From Megalobrama amblycephala (lineage: Eukaryota > Chordata > Actinopteri > Cypriniformes > Xenocyprididae), in contig NC_063050.1 in the NCBI RefSeq assembly GCF_018812025.1, positions 10,013,015-10,077,014 of the forward strand: a stretch of 64,000 nucleotides of DNA. The letters are read 5' to 3'. The notes beneath the pieces are model-generated. The model saw only the letters and a program-made list of their open reading frames with translations. It had not been told where the DNA came from and searched no databases. This document shows, piece by piece, positions 9,728 to 20,642 of this stretch; the stretch's first letter is position 1; every line of letters starts with the position of its first letter. A program made the position numbers and the translations under genes.

Positions 9728-12598
9728 ATGAAGATCCTCCTCATCTTCTTCACTTTCTACCTGATCTCAGGTCAGAGCTTTTCTCTTTCATCACTGCAGT
9801 AATGATGCTGTTTTCTGTTCATGAGGTTTCTGATCACAGTATCAATCTGATTGACAGGTGCAGTGAGATGCTTTAGTGTCACTGGATATTCTGGAGGAAG
9901 TCTTCTTGTTGATTCACGGAAGCCTTGGCATACAGACAAAGCCAAATATATGGTTAAACACGACCCATGGAGAACCATAATAAATTACAAGAAACACAGT
10001 GAATGGACTGGTGAAGGAAGATTCGTTCTTTTTCGCAACAAATATGGAAACCTCATGATATTCATCAGAGAACTGAACCAGCATGATGCTGGAAGATACA
10101 GAATCAGGGTTACTGACAAGTGGTATATAGATATGACTTTGAATGTGAATAAAGGTAAGCAATTCAAGTGTGCAATGAAACTACTCATTTTAAAGGTATG
10201 GATAATCGATATATTTGTTTATTATGTGAATTACAGATTCATGTTGTAAAATGTCAAAGAAAGTGGTGGTAAATAGTGGAGAAACTGCCACATTCAACTG
10301 TGAATATTCACAGAATCATATCAATGATGCAAAAGTCATATTCAAAGAACGACAAAACCTAATTGAAGAGTTGATACACGCCACTGGCACATTGAATGAG
10401 GAAGGAAGATTCAGTCTTTCTGATGACAGACATACAAACTTCTTCCGTGTGAGAATTACTGCTGTGAGACCAGATGATGGAGGAGTTTATTTATGTGGAG
10501 TTTGGATCAACAGACTCTTCTACTCCATTAGAGCTAAAGTTCATCTGCACATTATGGGTGAGTAGAACAAACTCTGTGTCAACTAGAATAAGTTAATATA
10601 TCAATATTTGCAGTTTCAATATTTGCTAGAGTTTGTATTCTCTGAAGACTGATTTTGTCAGATATTTGTGATTGACAGCTAAAGTGGGCGTGTCTAGAGT
10701 GAGCGGATACTCAGGAGGTCGTATGATGATCAAGTGTGAACATCCTCAATACAAAACCAATCCAAAATACATCTGTAAAGAATCAGATGGATGTTCAGAG
10801 AGGAAGAATCCAGGAGTTCAGGATGAATGGATGGAGAATGGAGATGTTTCTTTATATGACGACACCAGAGCAGGAGTCTTGATGGTGTTTTTTAGAGAGC
10901 TGAAAGCTGCAGATGCAGGAACATACAGGTGTGGAGTGAATGTGTCTCACTATACTGAGAGCTTCACTGAACTTCAGCTGAACGTCACAGACGGTGAGGA
11001 ACATGAAATACTGTGTCTTGATTGTTAGAAGTATCTGATCTGATTTTTATGTAAACTTCTGGCTTACAGATGCAACATGTGTGAATAAATCTGCTCATCT
11101 TGGTGAAGAAGTCAACATCAGCTGTCAGATCCCAGAGGAACATAAAGTTCATTTCTGCAAAGAGGATGATAATCACATCTGTCAAAACATCAGCACATCT
11201 ACAGTGACAGAAATGAATGGTTCATCTGAGAGAAATGAAGAGAGAGTTTTTACAGTGAGCATCAGTAATGTGAGCGTGAGAGATGCTGGAGTTTACTGGT
11301 GTGGAGCAGAAACCAGAGACACACATTTGACTTTCATCTCCCTGAACACCAAAATTCAGCTCAACCTCATCAGTGAGTGAATTCAGATGATTTCATTGTA
11401 GTAAATACAGTCTATTCAGAATCATGTGTGTTAAATGTCTGTGTTTGTGTGTTTGCAGTGGCTCCAGTAGTGAGACGTGAAGGAGAATCTGCTGAGATCA
11501 TCTGCCCTTATGATTCAATCTATAAATCAAAGTCAAAGTCTCTCTGTAAGGGGAAGTGCTCCACTAGAGATAGAAATACTCTCAATGAAGAGAAAGAGAC
11601 CAAGACCGACAGATTGACTCTGAATGATGACGGCACTGCAAGTGTCTTCACTGGGACCATCACTGGACTGACAGCAGAGGATGCTGGGAAATACTGGTGT
11701 GCAGTGACATTAGAGAGAGACGTGAATTATCTTTACACTCATCTGATCGTCATCATGAAGGAGGGTGAGGAAGGTTTATCATCTGAATATGTCAAACTAT
11801 GGCTGTGAATTGATGTTCTTATATTTCTCATCATTTCCAGAGCTGAACTTGACTAAGTATGAAGGAGACGACATGTCAATCCAGTGCAAACATCATGATG
11901 AACATCAGAAACTCTTCTGCAAAGCACATGAACCCTTCATGTGTGTGAAGGATGGAGTTTCATTGGAGACGATCAGAGATGATCGATTCTCTTTCAGTGA
12001 TGAAGCTTCTACTGGAGTCTTTACTGTGAACATCACTGATCTGAGAGAAGAGGATTCTGGGATATACTGGTGTGGAGCTCACGTCACCACTAAAGTCAAC
12101 CTCACTGTCAAAATGGGTAAGTCCCTGATCATTTTGAAGATTTATACACTTCACTTCACAAATAATATAGGTTTTAAGACCTATATTATTGAATTTGGTG
12201 CCGTGACCCTTATGGGAGTGAGGTTTAGGGGGGAGAGTGTAACAGAGACAAGCTTGTAAGAGCTGTGCATGCAAACCTCACTCCTCTGATCTCAAGAGTA
12301 GCGACAGAGACTGATGCTAGAGGCTGTGGTTTTTAGCATCCTTGTTAGAATGCTCACCTCCCATGCCAGAGACACCGGTTCGAATCCCACTTAGAGCTGT
12401 GTGAGTAGAAACGGTTACATATATTTGCCATGAATGTTGCTACATATATTTATTTTTTTATATACATGTGAATACATCCCCGTTTCACCATAATGTGTTT
12501 GTGTGTTTTCAGATTTCTCTTTGTTCAACATTATTTCTTTGTGTTCGACTCTGCTGCTGATTGGAGGATTCGCTGTGATTGAGTGTTTATTAAGATGA
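9728..12598 (+). CDS. Receptor 2: six-Ig-domain CD300/pIgR-like receptor, tail-less
   Basis: Eight exons, all phase 1: 9728-9770 signal peptide; Ig domains 9858-10154, 10237-10557, 10679-10993, 11070-11372, 11459-11764, 11841-12116; transmembrane exon 12513-12598. The spliced frame is 648 codons plus TGA. Domains 3-6 are classical V-type, with a B-strand Cys, an F-strand Y-x-C-G/A and the extra CD300-type Cys pair (YICK...C, HFCK...C, SLCKGKC, LFCK...C). Domain 2 has only the canonical pair (FNCEY, YLCG) and opens with DSCC. Domain 1 has VTGYSGG but lacks both canonical cysteines. The transmembrane segment contains Glu and ends ECLLR then stop, so there is no signalling tail and no basic residue for an ITAM adaptor. 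A surface or shed binding role is plausible. Intron 7 holds a TRIM fragment (12198-12419). Confidence 0.85.
12198..12419 (+). mobile_element. Truncated TRIM-like element with tRNA-Gly-like module
   Basis: Sequence 12198-12237 carries a primer-binding-like TTGGTGCCGTGACCC and a polypurine TTTAGGGGGG. It is followed by an LTR-like unit 12238-12419 that begins TGTAAC and ends GTTACA. Inside that unit, TTAGCATCCTTG, the anticodon-type loop CTCCCAT and a perfect Pol III B box GGTTCGAATCC resemble tRNA-Gly(CCC). No 5' LTR is present. It lies in intron 7 of receptor 2 and is related to 26223-26637, which is in the opposite orientation. Confidence 0.6.
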
Positions 12599-12628
12599 GG
12601 TGATGCTGTCCTTCATGAACACACACAG

Positions 12629-12630
<2 letters not shown>

Positions 12631-12663
<33 letters not shown>
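12631..12663. repeat. (CA)n microsatellite
   Basis: About 16 uninterrupted AC dinucleotides, 33 bp past the receptor 2 stop codon, in its probable 3' UTR. Confidence 0.95.
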
Positions 12664-12664
<1 letters not shown>

Positions 12665-13824
12665 TTATCTAAGCAGATTATAACTATTAAAGATTACCCC
12701 AAACCCTGAAATAAAGGGATGTTAATTAATATTCTTTTTTACCAAATGAAGACATTTTAAAATGTCTAAAAAGTGCACTTTTTCAGTTCATCTCAATGAA
12801 TGCACAGTGTATTTGACACAGTAAACACTAGTGTGGGGCGCCTGACTCGCTGTCACTTTGCTGAGAGAGCTCAGTGTTTCTTACACACTCAGAGAGTGAG
12901 AATTGATGTGCTACATGTAAATGGTATTCTTTGTTATATTTTCCTGTAAAAATAATGGCATTCATTTGGAATTATTCAGCCTTTAATGTGTCCCCAGAAT
13001 GTGTCTGTGAAGTTTCAGCTCAAAAATACCCCTCAGATCATTTATTATAGCCTGTCCAATTTGCCCCTATTTGGGTGTGAGCAAAAACAAACTGTTTTCC
13101 TGTATGTCCCTTTAAATGCAAATGAGCTGTTGCTTCCTACCCCCTTTCCAGAAGAGGGCGGAGCTTTAACAGCTTGTGCTTTCACACATAACTGGAAATC
13201 TCATGCAGCCAAAATATCAGAAATTGTCAGTAACTGTGTTCAGCCTTATATGTTCATCCGGAGTCAGACACTGATGGAGAGACTCAGGAAGGACCAACAG
13301 GATGTTTCCGAATGGTTAGTTGATGATTTATGTAGTTGTAACTTCATTAAACTTATCGATTAGCATTAGCATTTAGTTTAATTATGGTAATAATTTATAT
13401 AATCATCTTTAACCACATTAGCCATATGCTAACAAGCACATTCATAAGCGCGATTTAGAAATAGAAATAATATCCTATTAATAAAACTCCCATTTTGTTC
13501 AACAAATCTCTTAGTTATATCATGTGTGCACTGTTAATTGAGTTGCAATGACGAGATCACTGCTTTCATGCTCAACAACATCAGCTACAGTGTTCATCAC
13601 TGCAACCTTTCATGCCACGATCTAAATACAATGCCATAGTTTTAAATGTAATGCAGCGAAGTGTATTTTATGTAGACAGACGTCAGTCACGGAGAACCAC
13701 AAACAGCAGCCACCTTTTACAGTTCCTACTGAATCAAAACAATGAGCTTATGTTGCGTTCACTCCATAATACTGTACCATAATTAAGAGATGGCAACCTG
13801 TGACATTGTAACCAGAGCTGTTCA
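12664..13824. other. Intergenic repeat-like sequence, no gene
   Basis: About 12830-13370 reads like a fragment of a dispersed element (GGGCGGAGCTTTAACAGC and similar). The open frame 12986-13363 in it has no recognisable domain and I do not consider it a gene. It may be the left part of an element whose right part is at about 14460-14698. The rest is AT-rich and unremarkable. Confidence 0.4.
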
Positions 13825-14114
13825 CACTTCGGTAAAGTTGGTTTTATATTCGCACATTCGGACATCCGTATTCAATAGCCTTGTTAATCACACTACATTG
13901 GACATTCAGTGGACATTCACAAGTAAATATGCCATTAAAACAATACTTGCCTATTTTGATCGACTGTGAAAAATGTTGTAAGTTGATAATCGTTGGTTTT
14001 CAATATCATGTCGCTGCTTAAAATTCGCAAACATTAATTTATTGCACATTTATTGGAAAGTCTGAATTTATCAGAAGTCCGAATGTGCGAATATAAAACC
14101 AACTTTACCAAAGT
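13825..14114. mobile_element. MITE of the TAAAGTTGGTTTT family, copy 1
   Basis: About 290 bp bounded by near-perfect inverted ends, GGTAAAGTTGGTTTTATATT and its inverse, continuing through CGCACATTCGGA. Further copies are at 35183-35462, 35463-35683 and 43074-43362. Non-coding. Superfamily not assigned. Confidence 0.8.
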
Positions 14115-14139
14115 TAAAAACGCGCTAAAAGAGAGAGTA

Positions 14140-14447
14140 ATAGGTGCGTTCACGCGGCCTTGTAATTCCTGTAGTTACGACATTCTAGCTTGTAAAAAGC
14201 GCTCACGTCCTCGTAGAGCTCGTAATTACAGCTTGTAAGCTGGGAGTTTCCTGAAAGCTCCCACATGTACCACGTGGCCGCTGTACCACCTGACCGCTGT
14301 AGATTCATTTAGGCGTTGATAGTGCTGCCATGGAAACGCATAATTCCCAGTCCAAGGACCAAAAAGGACGTGAACAGCTCCGAATATAACGTCACGTGTT
14401 GTTATCTCAAGATTCCGGTAAATACGAGGTGACGTGAACGCAGCATA
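14140..14447. mobile_element. Short TIR element
   Basis: Inverted ends GTGCGTTCACG (left) and CGTGAACGCAGC (right) enclose about 300 bp with no coding capacity. It lies directly after the preceding MITE. Confidence 0.5.
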
Positions 14448-15144
14448 ATACTTAGCTATTTCAAATGGAATGATGTCAGCCAATCACAGCAGTGGGCGTT
14501 TACACTGAAGTCTCACAGAGACACGCCCCTTAAAACAGAGCGTTCAAACCAGAGGGCTAAAATCAGGATTGGAAAAATGCCTTTTATTTATAAATTATGA
14601 CAATTTTTGATGTAAAAAGCAAACTAACATTATAAGTGCGACCCAGGAAACATTATAAAACAATAAAACGATGCAGTTCATGACCCCTTTAAGTTTTATC
14701 ATTAAATAATACTTCATTATTTACACTTCTAACTTATCTGTTGGAATTGTTACTTTTCCTGTTTGCACTATTTTTGCCACTGTTTGCACCATGAGAGTAT
14801 GAATAAATACAGAATCTGTGTTTACATTTCAAACTTGATTTGAATTATTATTGTGTGATGTTTTTTTTTTTTTTTTTAGCACAGTTGGACTAGTATTTAA
14901 ACGGTTGTGTTTGGATTTTTACTATTTTTTTACTCTTTTATTTAATTTACGACTATTTTCCACTATGTGGTATTGACTCGGCTTGCTTTACTTGCGGTTT
15001 ACAATTTCAATTACAGCCATTTCTTTTTTCCATTTTTTTTAAGTTACGTGCAAGTTTGTTTGACAAGGCCTTGATTTTAATCATGATCATTAGTATTATC
15101 AATTTTTTTTTTATTAAAACTGTTTCAAAATTTGATGATATTTT
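14448..15144. other. Intergenic, no gene seen
   Basis: The first 250 bp look like the right part of a dispersed fish element ending CATGACCCCTTTAAG. The rest is T-rich with several T-runs. No open frame or RNA gene recognised. Confidence 0.4.
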
Positions 15145-16200
15145 TTTTCTTCATGAAGTGTTTCATGAACACTGTGTTTGAGTTTCCATGATGAACAGGC
15201 CATTTCCGTCCATCTCAAAGTCACAGACATCAGGTGAGGTTTCAGGCTCTAAATTTAGTTATTTTCTAAGAACATTGAACAGACTCAGGAAACCCACAGT
15301 GAGACTGAACAGAGAGAGACAGACCAACATCCATTGTGAGCAGAAGACAATAAAGACTAAGCTGAGGAAGAGGCTGAAAAACATTTATGATCAACAAGTT
15401 ATCCATGTGTGATTTAAATAAATTCAATAAGCCCACAAATCAATGACAGAATATCTGTGAACATCCTATACATGTTGAAACAATGGAAACAAAGTTGAAG
15501 TTGAATCATAATTATAGATCATAAAAAGTCCTTCATTATACTTTATGCATTTAGTATATTGAGTTCAACACATTACTCTAAAACCTCTAAATGACTAGTT
15601 TTAAACAAACTAGATTGTACATGATCTAGAGGTAAGGTGAGATATGTTGCAGTGCTGAAGGGTGTTTTTCAGGGGTTTTAACATGTGATCAGTGTGATAA
15701 AGGGAAACTAACACAAGAAGCTCTTCAGCTTGAGCTTTTCTTTGCTCATGCACTTTATATTCTTTTAGTCAAACCAAGATTCAGCCGCCTGCAGGTGTGA
15801 TAAAACAGGAAGTGTTTTTTTAGCAACGATGGACACACTTTCCACTCCATGAAGAGATGTTGTGAATTTAGATCATATTATAAAGTATTAATTATAATAT
15901 ATTGCAATTCTTCTTTCAGAAGGTTTTGTTCTGGTTGTCGGAAGCACATGTAGATGCTTCTGTTGCACAAGCATTTTTATAAAATGTCTTGGTGTTCAAA
16001 TGTTAAAGTCAGCACAGCTGTTTGGATCTCTTTTCTCTCTGCAGGAATAAATTATTGGTAAAGATGTATTTTTAAATTAGCCTTTAGTTGTTGTATTAGT
16101 CTTTTTTAGTATTTTTTTAGTACTTTTTTGTATTAGTCCATCTAGTGGCACATGTGAGTAATCACCTGTTAAATGTCCTGGTTTTATTGAGATGGAGATC
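15145..16200 (+). repeat. Tail module after receptor 2 (block-duplication marker)
   Basis: This block recurs after receptor 4 (28850-30190) and, in part, after receptor 5 (57440-57970). It starts near TGAACACTGTGTTTGAG and includes a 74-codon frame (15188-15412, beginning MMNRPFPSISKSQTS) that is broken in the receptor 4 copy, so it is probably non-coding or a relic exon. It also contains an ETS-like AACAGGAAGTG (15805-15815) and ends near TGTCCTGGTTTTATTGAGAT. Function unknown. Confidence 0.6.
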
Positions 16201-16669
16201 AGGAGATCAGACTGACCAACACTAGATGGAGCTGCTTGACTCTCAGGTTTATTTGTGTCTCTCTTTCGTGGTTTGTGGTTTCCAGCAGGTTTAATCTGGT
16301 GTGTTTCATGTGTGTCTCTGTGGAGACCAGATTCACTGAAGCAGTAAAAGAGTCATTCAAACAAAGATACGCTGGAAAACTCAACAGATGCTGAGGTTTA
16401 TGAATGTGAATTATATTTATTGATATTATATTTAACTTGATGATGATATTTAGTAATTAAATAGCAAGTGTCATTCAAACTGAAAGACAAATAATGTGTA
16501 CTGAGCCTTAAATTTGTCTCCATGTTAATGATGTTTGAATGATTATAAAGTCAAATCTTAAAGTGTAATTGATATTTTCACTGGTATAATAATTAATCAA
16601 AGAGATACATAAGATGACCATGTGAACCACTGCTGTTTGTGTCCATCAGTGTCCAGTGTCTTACTTTCA

Positions 16670-16708
<39 letters not shown>

Positions 16709-16857
16709 AGGAAGTGGGCGTCTCCGTCACATTCAGCACTTCATGTTAAACTTGTAACCAGGAAAGAAACACTCAAAACTCATCTGAACACACATCGAGA
16801 GCTTCAGAAGAACTGAATCTCCTGACAACAGAGAAGATCATTTAATAAGAGAGAAGA
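16201..16857 (+). promoter_or_regulatory. Upstream region of receptor 3 with (CT)n tract and ETS/PU.1-like site
   Basis: The sequence is shared with the receptor 5 upstream region (42488-42730 plus 44563-44813). Special to this copy are a (TC)n tract at 16672-16706 and, directly after it, AGAGGAAGTG (16707-16716), a good match to the PU.1/ETS core GAGGAAGT. No TATA box recognised. Leukocyte expression driven by PU.1 would fit a CD300-like gene but is inference. Confidence 0.5.
16672..16706. repeat. (CT)n microsatellite in the receptor 3 promoter
   Basis: About 17 uninterrupted TC repeats, some 150 bp before the start codon. Absent from the homologous promoter of receptor 5. Confidence 0.95.
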
Positions 16858-19800
16858 ATGAAGATCATCTTGACTTTCACTCTGCTGATGATTCCTGGTA
16901 AGAATCTGAACTCAGAGTAAATCACTAAAAACAGCACAGATTTGATGAGGAGAGTCTTTCACTTCACTTCATGATGTTCTAGTGACTGCTGAAGAAAGTT
17001 CATTTCTGTGTAGTCTCATAAATATATTAAAGTGTGTTTGATGCTGGTTTGTTGTAGGAGTCGTGAGCTCCATCAGTGTGACAGGATATTCAGGAGGAGG
17101 AGTCACGATCAAATGCAAATATAATAGAGGATATACAGCATATATAAAGTATTTTTGTAAAGGACAGTGGTGCACAGACCGAATCAGGACTGATGAGAAA
17201 TATAAATGGGTTCAATCTGGAAGATTCTCTCTGTATGATGACACAAGATCAGAAGTCTTCACTGTGACCATCAGAGATCTGAGAGAAGAGGATTCTGGGA
17301 CGTACTGGTGTGGAACTGAAAGAGTTGGAAATGATTTATACACTGAAGTGAATCTGAAGGTTATAAGAGGTGAGTAACTGAGAGCCTCAAACCCATGATG
17401 ATCTCCACAACATCATGATACTCAACACTGACTGTAATTACTGCCGTTCACACCTGAAACTCATAACAGATGCCATTTTGTGTTCAACAGGTCAACCAAT
17501 CAGGAGTGTGAGAGGATATTCAGGAGGAAACGTCATTATAAACTACAAATATGAGATGAAACACAAGAACCATGTGAAATATTTCTGTAAAACTCGAGGT
17601 CAATGTTTTACTGTAACAAACACTAACAGAGCAGCAGGATGGAAACAGGACAGACGATTCTCCGTTCAGGATGACAGATCTGCAGGTCTCTTACGTGTGT
17701 TTATCAGAGATCTGAATGAGAACGACTCTGGAGAATATCAGATTACAGTCAAAGTTTCTGAAGAATACAGTTTCTTCTCTGAGTTTAATCTGATCATCAG
17801 AGACGGTGAGACGCTTTCATTCATTTCTGCATTATTTGACAGAATCCATGAATATATCTGGTCATTGTAACATTGCTGCACTTGATTTGGATCTGAAACA
17901 GATGATTGTTGTGTGAAGAGCATCAGTCTATCAGCTGCTGCAGGAGGATCTGTGAACATCAGCTGCAAATCCCCACAATCCCACATTAGTGATGTGAAGT
18001 TTCTCTGCTGGAGATCTGGAGCTGATCTCTGTGCTGAAGAGACGTCTGTGGAGGAGAGCAGAAGATGGAGTCCTGAGGGAAAGATCCAGCTGTATGATGA
18101 CAGAGAAGAGCAGCTCCTGACGGGAAGCATCAGTCATGTGACTGAACAAGATTCAGAATACTGGTGTGGAGTTCAGTCTGATCAAGGACACAAGAGCTTC
18201 ATCACACGAGTCCTGATCAATGTTACAGGTACAGATGATTTTCTCAGTGATATTAACCATAATGCAACTGTGTGGCTTGCTTCATGTTGCTTGACTGTGT
18301 AAAGAGAGTGAAGAACCAGGCTTATTCTATTCTTGTATGTTTACACACAGGATTATTTTAGTGTAGAAGTAACATCTGTTAAAGACAAAAACCACAGTTA
18401 AAAAGAGGATGTGTCCTTGCAAAAATGAACTGCCTTTAGTATTACTTGAGTCTCTGCGATTAAAAGAGTTTTGTGTAGATCTGTGGTGCTGTTCTGCAAA
18501 TGCAATGCTCATTGTGTATTTTATTCTTCATGTCATTCTTTATATGTATAATTGGTTCATTTTAAACATCTTGAGTTTATTTATTTATTGCCATTTTAAC
18601 AGATGATACAAAAACACAATATATCACACAATAAACAAGTTCGAGTGTGAACTCAGGATCTGAACATATGATCAAAGTTTGAAAGTCTGTGCTCATACTA
18701 CAGTGTTTGGTGTTGTAGAATTAGTGTGGCAATTTGGACACAATATTACTACAGTCTTTTTACATTAGTACTTCTGTTGTCATTTGGATAGTTTTCAGTA
18801 TTTCTGTTAGTCCACTTTACCACACTTGTACTGCAGTATTACAGATAATAATAATAAAATACAAATACTGTCATTTTAGTCCTTAATTTGTGACATATGT
18901 GCTTATTTATAAGTTCCTAAAACTTAAATGAACATCTTTCAGTTTTGTTTTTTAAGTGTCTGTGCATCAGCAAACATGAATTCTGGGTAGGGGAATGACA
19001 TCAGTAACCATTAAAAGACAAAAAAAAGTTTAGTGTGTTTCTAAAGAGTTTCTAAACAGTTTAGTTTAGAAAAACAGTTTTTCCTCATTTTTGTTATTGT
19101 TTTAGGTACAGATGTTCTAAAAACAACAACGTCATCATTATCATTATCATCATCATCACCACCATCATCATCGTCATCTGCTTCTGATTTCAAAACTTCT
19201 ACATCTAACATCACATCAGTGCCTCCTTACATGTTAGCAGGTGACCTTGTGCTGAAATATAAACATAGAATCTGATGTTTAGCTCAGATGATCATATTCT
19301 CTGGTTATTGTTAATTCCTGTGTTTTCAGGCTCTTCTCTGATCGTTCCTCTGGTTCTGGTTCTGATCATCGCTGGACTCTTATTACTGTTTCTCTTTAAG
19401 AAGTGTCAGTCTCGAGGTAAAACTCCTTCTTAACTTTTTTTTTTTTTCAGTTTGAATCTGTCGCCACCTATTGGCCCCAATTACAAAATACAGAAATTTG
19501 ATGACGTGTGAAAACATTTACACAAGATGTCAGTGTTGAAATGTGATATAACGTCATTAATTTAAGATGCTTGTTTTTATCAGGTGGTGATTCGTCATCT
19601 CAGACTGGACCAGGAAAACATGAAGTGGTGAGTCCAGTTACTGTATAAAATGATATTAATCTCTAATGCCTTCCATCCTGAAGATCTTCAGAGCTGTAAA
19701 TAATTTCTCTGTCTCTCCTCAGGTTTCTAACACTGGTTGTGATTTTGAGGAGATTAAAGACACTCACAAACAATTACCCACAAACCCCTCTAATTCCTCT

Positions 19801-20034
19801 GCTACAGTTTATGCCACTGCCCAATTACCCACAAACCCCTCTGTTTCCTCTAACTGTGTTTACGCTACAGTTGAGAAAGCCACTGGAGACTCTCAGTGCT
19901 GCATCACATCTGCTGAGGATCTGAATTACGCAGTGGTTTATTTCCACAAGGAATCAGACTGTCCTGACAGTGTCAGTTTCAGGAATAATCAGGATTACAT
20001 TGAATACGCTGCTGTCAATCATCTCACTGCTTGA
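16858..20034 (+). CDS. Receptor 3: three-Ig-domain receptor with ITIM-like tail exons, frameshifted
   Basis: Exons: 16858-16897 signal peptide; 17058-17369 Ig1 (IKCKY, YFCK...C, YWCG, all four cysteines); 17491-17805 Ig2 (no canonical cysteines, keeps YFCK...QC); 17902-18228 Ig3 (opens DDCCVK; SCK, FLCW...LC, YWCG); 19106-19240 Ser/Thr/Pro-rich stalk; 19330-19417 transmembrane; 19584-19627 and 19723-20034 tail. The tail frame contains LNYAVV and IEYAAV, which fit the ITIM consensus, plus CVYATV and TVYATA. However, the transmembrane exon is 88 nt, one more than phase 1-to-1 requires. In frame it reaches TAA at 19398-19400, giving about 399 residues that end just after the membrane. With 87 nt the product would be about 523 residues. 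A real frameshift, a polymorphism or an assembly error are all possible. The 877-bp intron 18229-19105 holds nothing I recognise. Confidence 0.8.
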
Positions 20035-20560
20035 AGAGCCACAGCAGAGAATATAAATGAGCTGAATATTTGAATGTTTGAACCTTGTCTTTGGCGTTAA
20101 GTTTCCAAGTAGCTTCACCTGCTTTTCTGGTCCCACCTGGTTCCCAGACTCTGCTCTCTTCACTGGTTCCCCGGTTTCTTAGCTCCACCACCTTTGATGG
20201 TTCTGTCCAATTTCCTGGAAATGCCACCTCCATCCCTCCAGCTTCACATGGGTTCCCTCGTCTTTAAGACTCCACCTTGTTCTGTCATTACCCTGGCTCC
20301 ATCATGGACTTCCTTCTGCTCCACCAGGTTCCTTACTTGCACCAGCTTCAACATGGTCCTTGGATCCTCCAACTCCACCTTGGCCTTTCCAGCCTTCCTG
20401 ACGCCACCTCAGTATTACATCTCTCCGGTTCCACCCTGGACCATCAAAGGCTCTGCTGTGGTCATTGTAAGTTTTATACTGGTGGCATATCATATTTGTC
20501 TATGGCTACCTTTGAAACAAATCATGTAAAACATAAACACTGTTACAAAAACCACAAACA
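20035..20560. other. 3' flank of receptor 3 with degenerate pyrimidine-rich repeat
   Basis: From about 20110 to 20440 there are imperfect repeats of CTGGTTCC and CTCCACC type. Long open frames in this stretch reflect the base composition, and I see no protein family. Probably repeat-derived. Confidence 0.4.
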
Positions 20561-20563
20561 CGG

Positions 20564-20635
20564 GGTAGGTTGGTCTAGCGTAATGATTCTCGTTTGGGGT
20601 GCGAGAGGTCCCGGGTTCAAATCCCGGACGAGCCC
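20564..20635 (+). pseudogene. tRNA-Pro-like pseudogene
   Basis: TTGGTCTAG, the anticodon arm CTCGT-loop-GCGAG and the T arm GTCCCGGGTTCAAATCCCGG match tRNA-Pro strongly. The loop reads TTGGGGT, which would give anticodon GGG, not normally used in eukaryotes. The acceptor 5' strand (GGTAGGT) mismatches ACGAGCC at two positions. Best read as a decayed tRNA-Pro or a tRNA-derived SINE head rather than a working gene. Confidence 0.7.
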
Positions 20636-20642
20636 CCAGTTG

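Noticed and set aside
9858..10154. Treating Ig domain 1 of receptor 2 as decayed
   Set aside because: Frame, splice sites and phase are intact, and the same cysteine losses occur in the independently diverged receptor 4 copy.
12986..13363. 125-codon frame between receptors 2 and 3
   Set aside because: Lies in a dispersed-repeat fragment, no domain, no signal peptide worth calling, no splice sites fitting the cluster.
20085..20529. Overlapping open frames rich in Pro, Ser and Thr after receptor 3
   Set aside because: They follow the degenerate CTCCACC/CTGGTTCC repeat, have no conserved domain or splice logic, and overlap in several frames.
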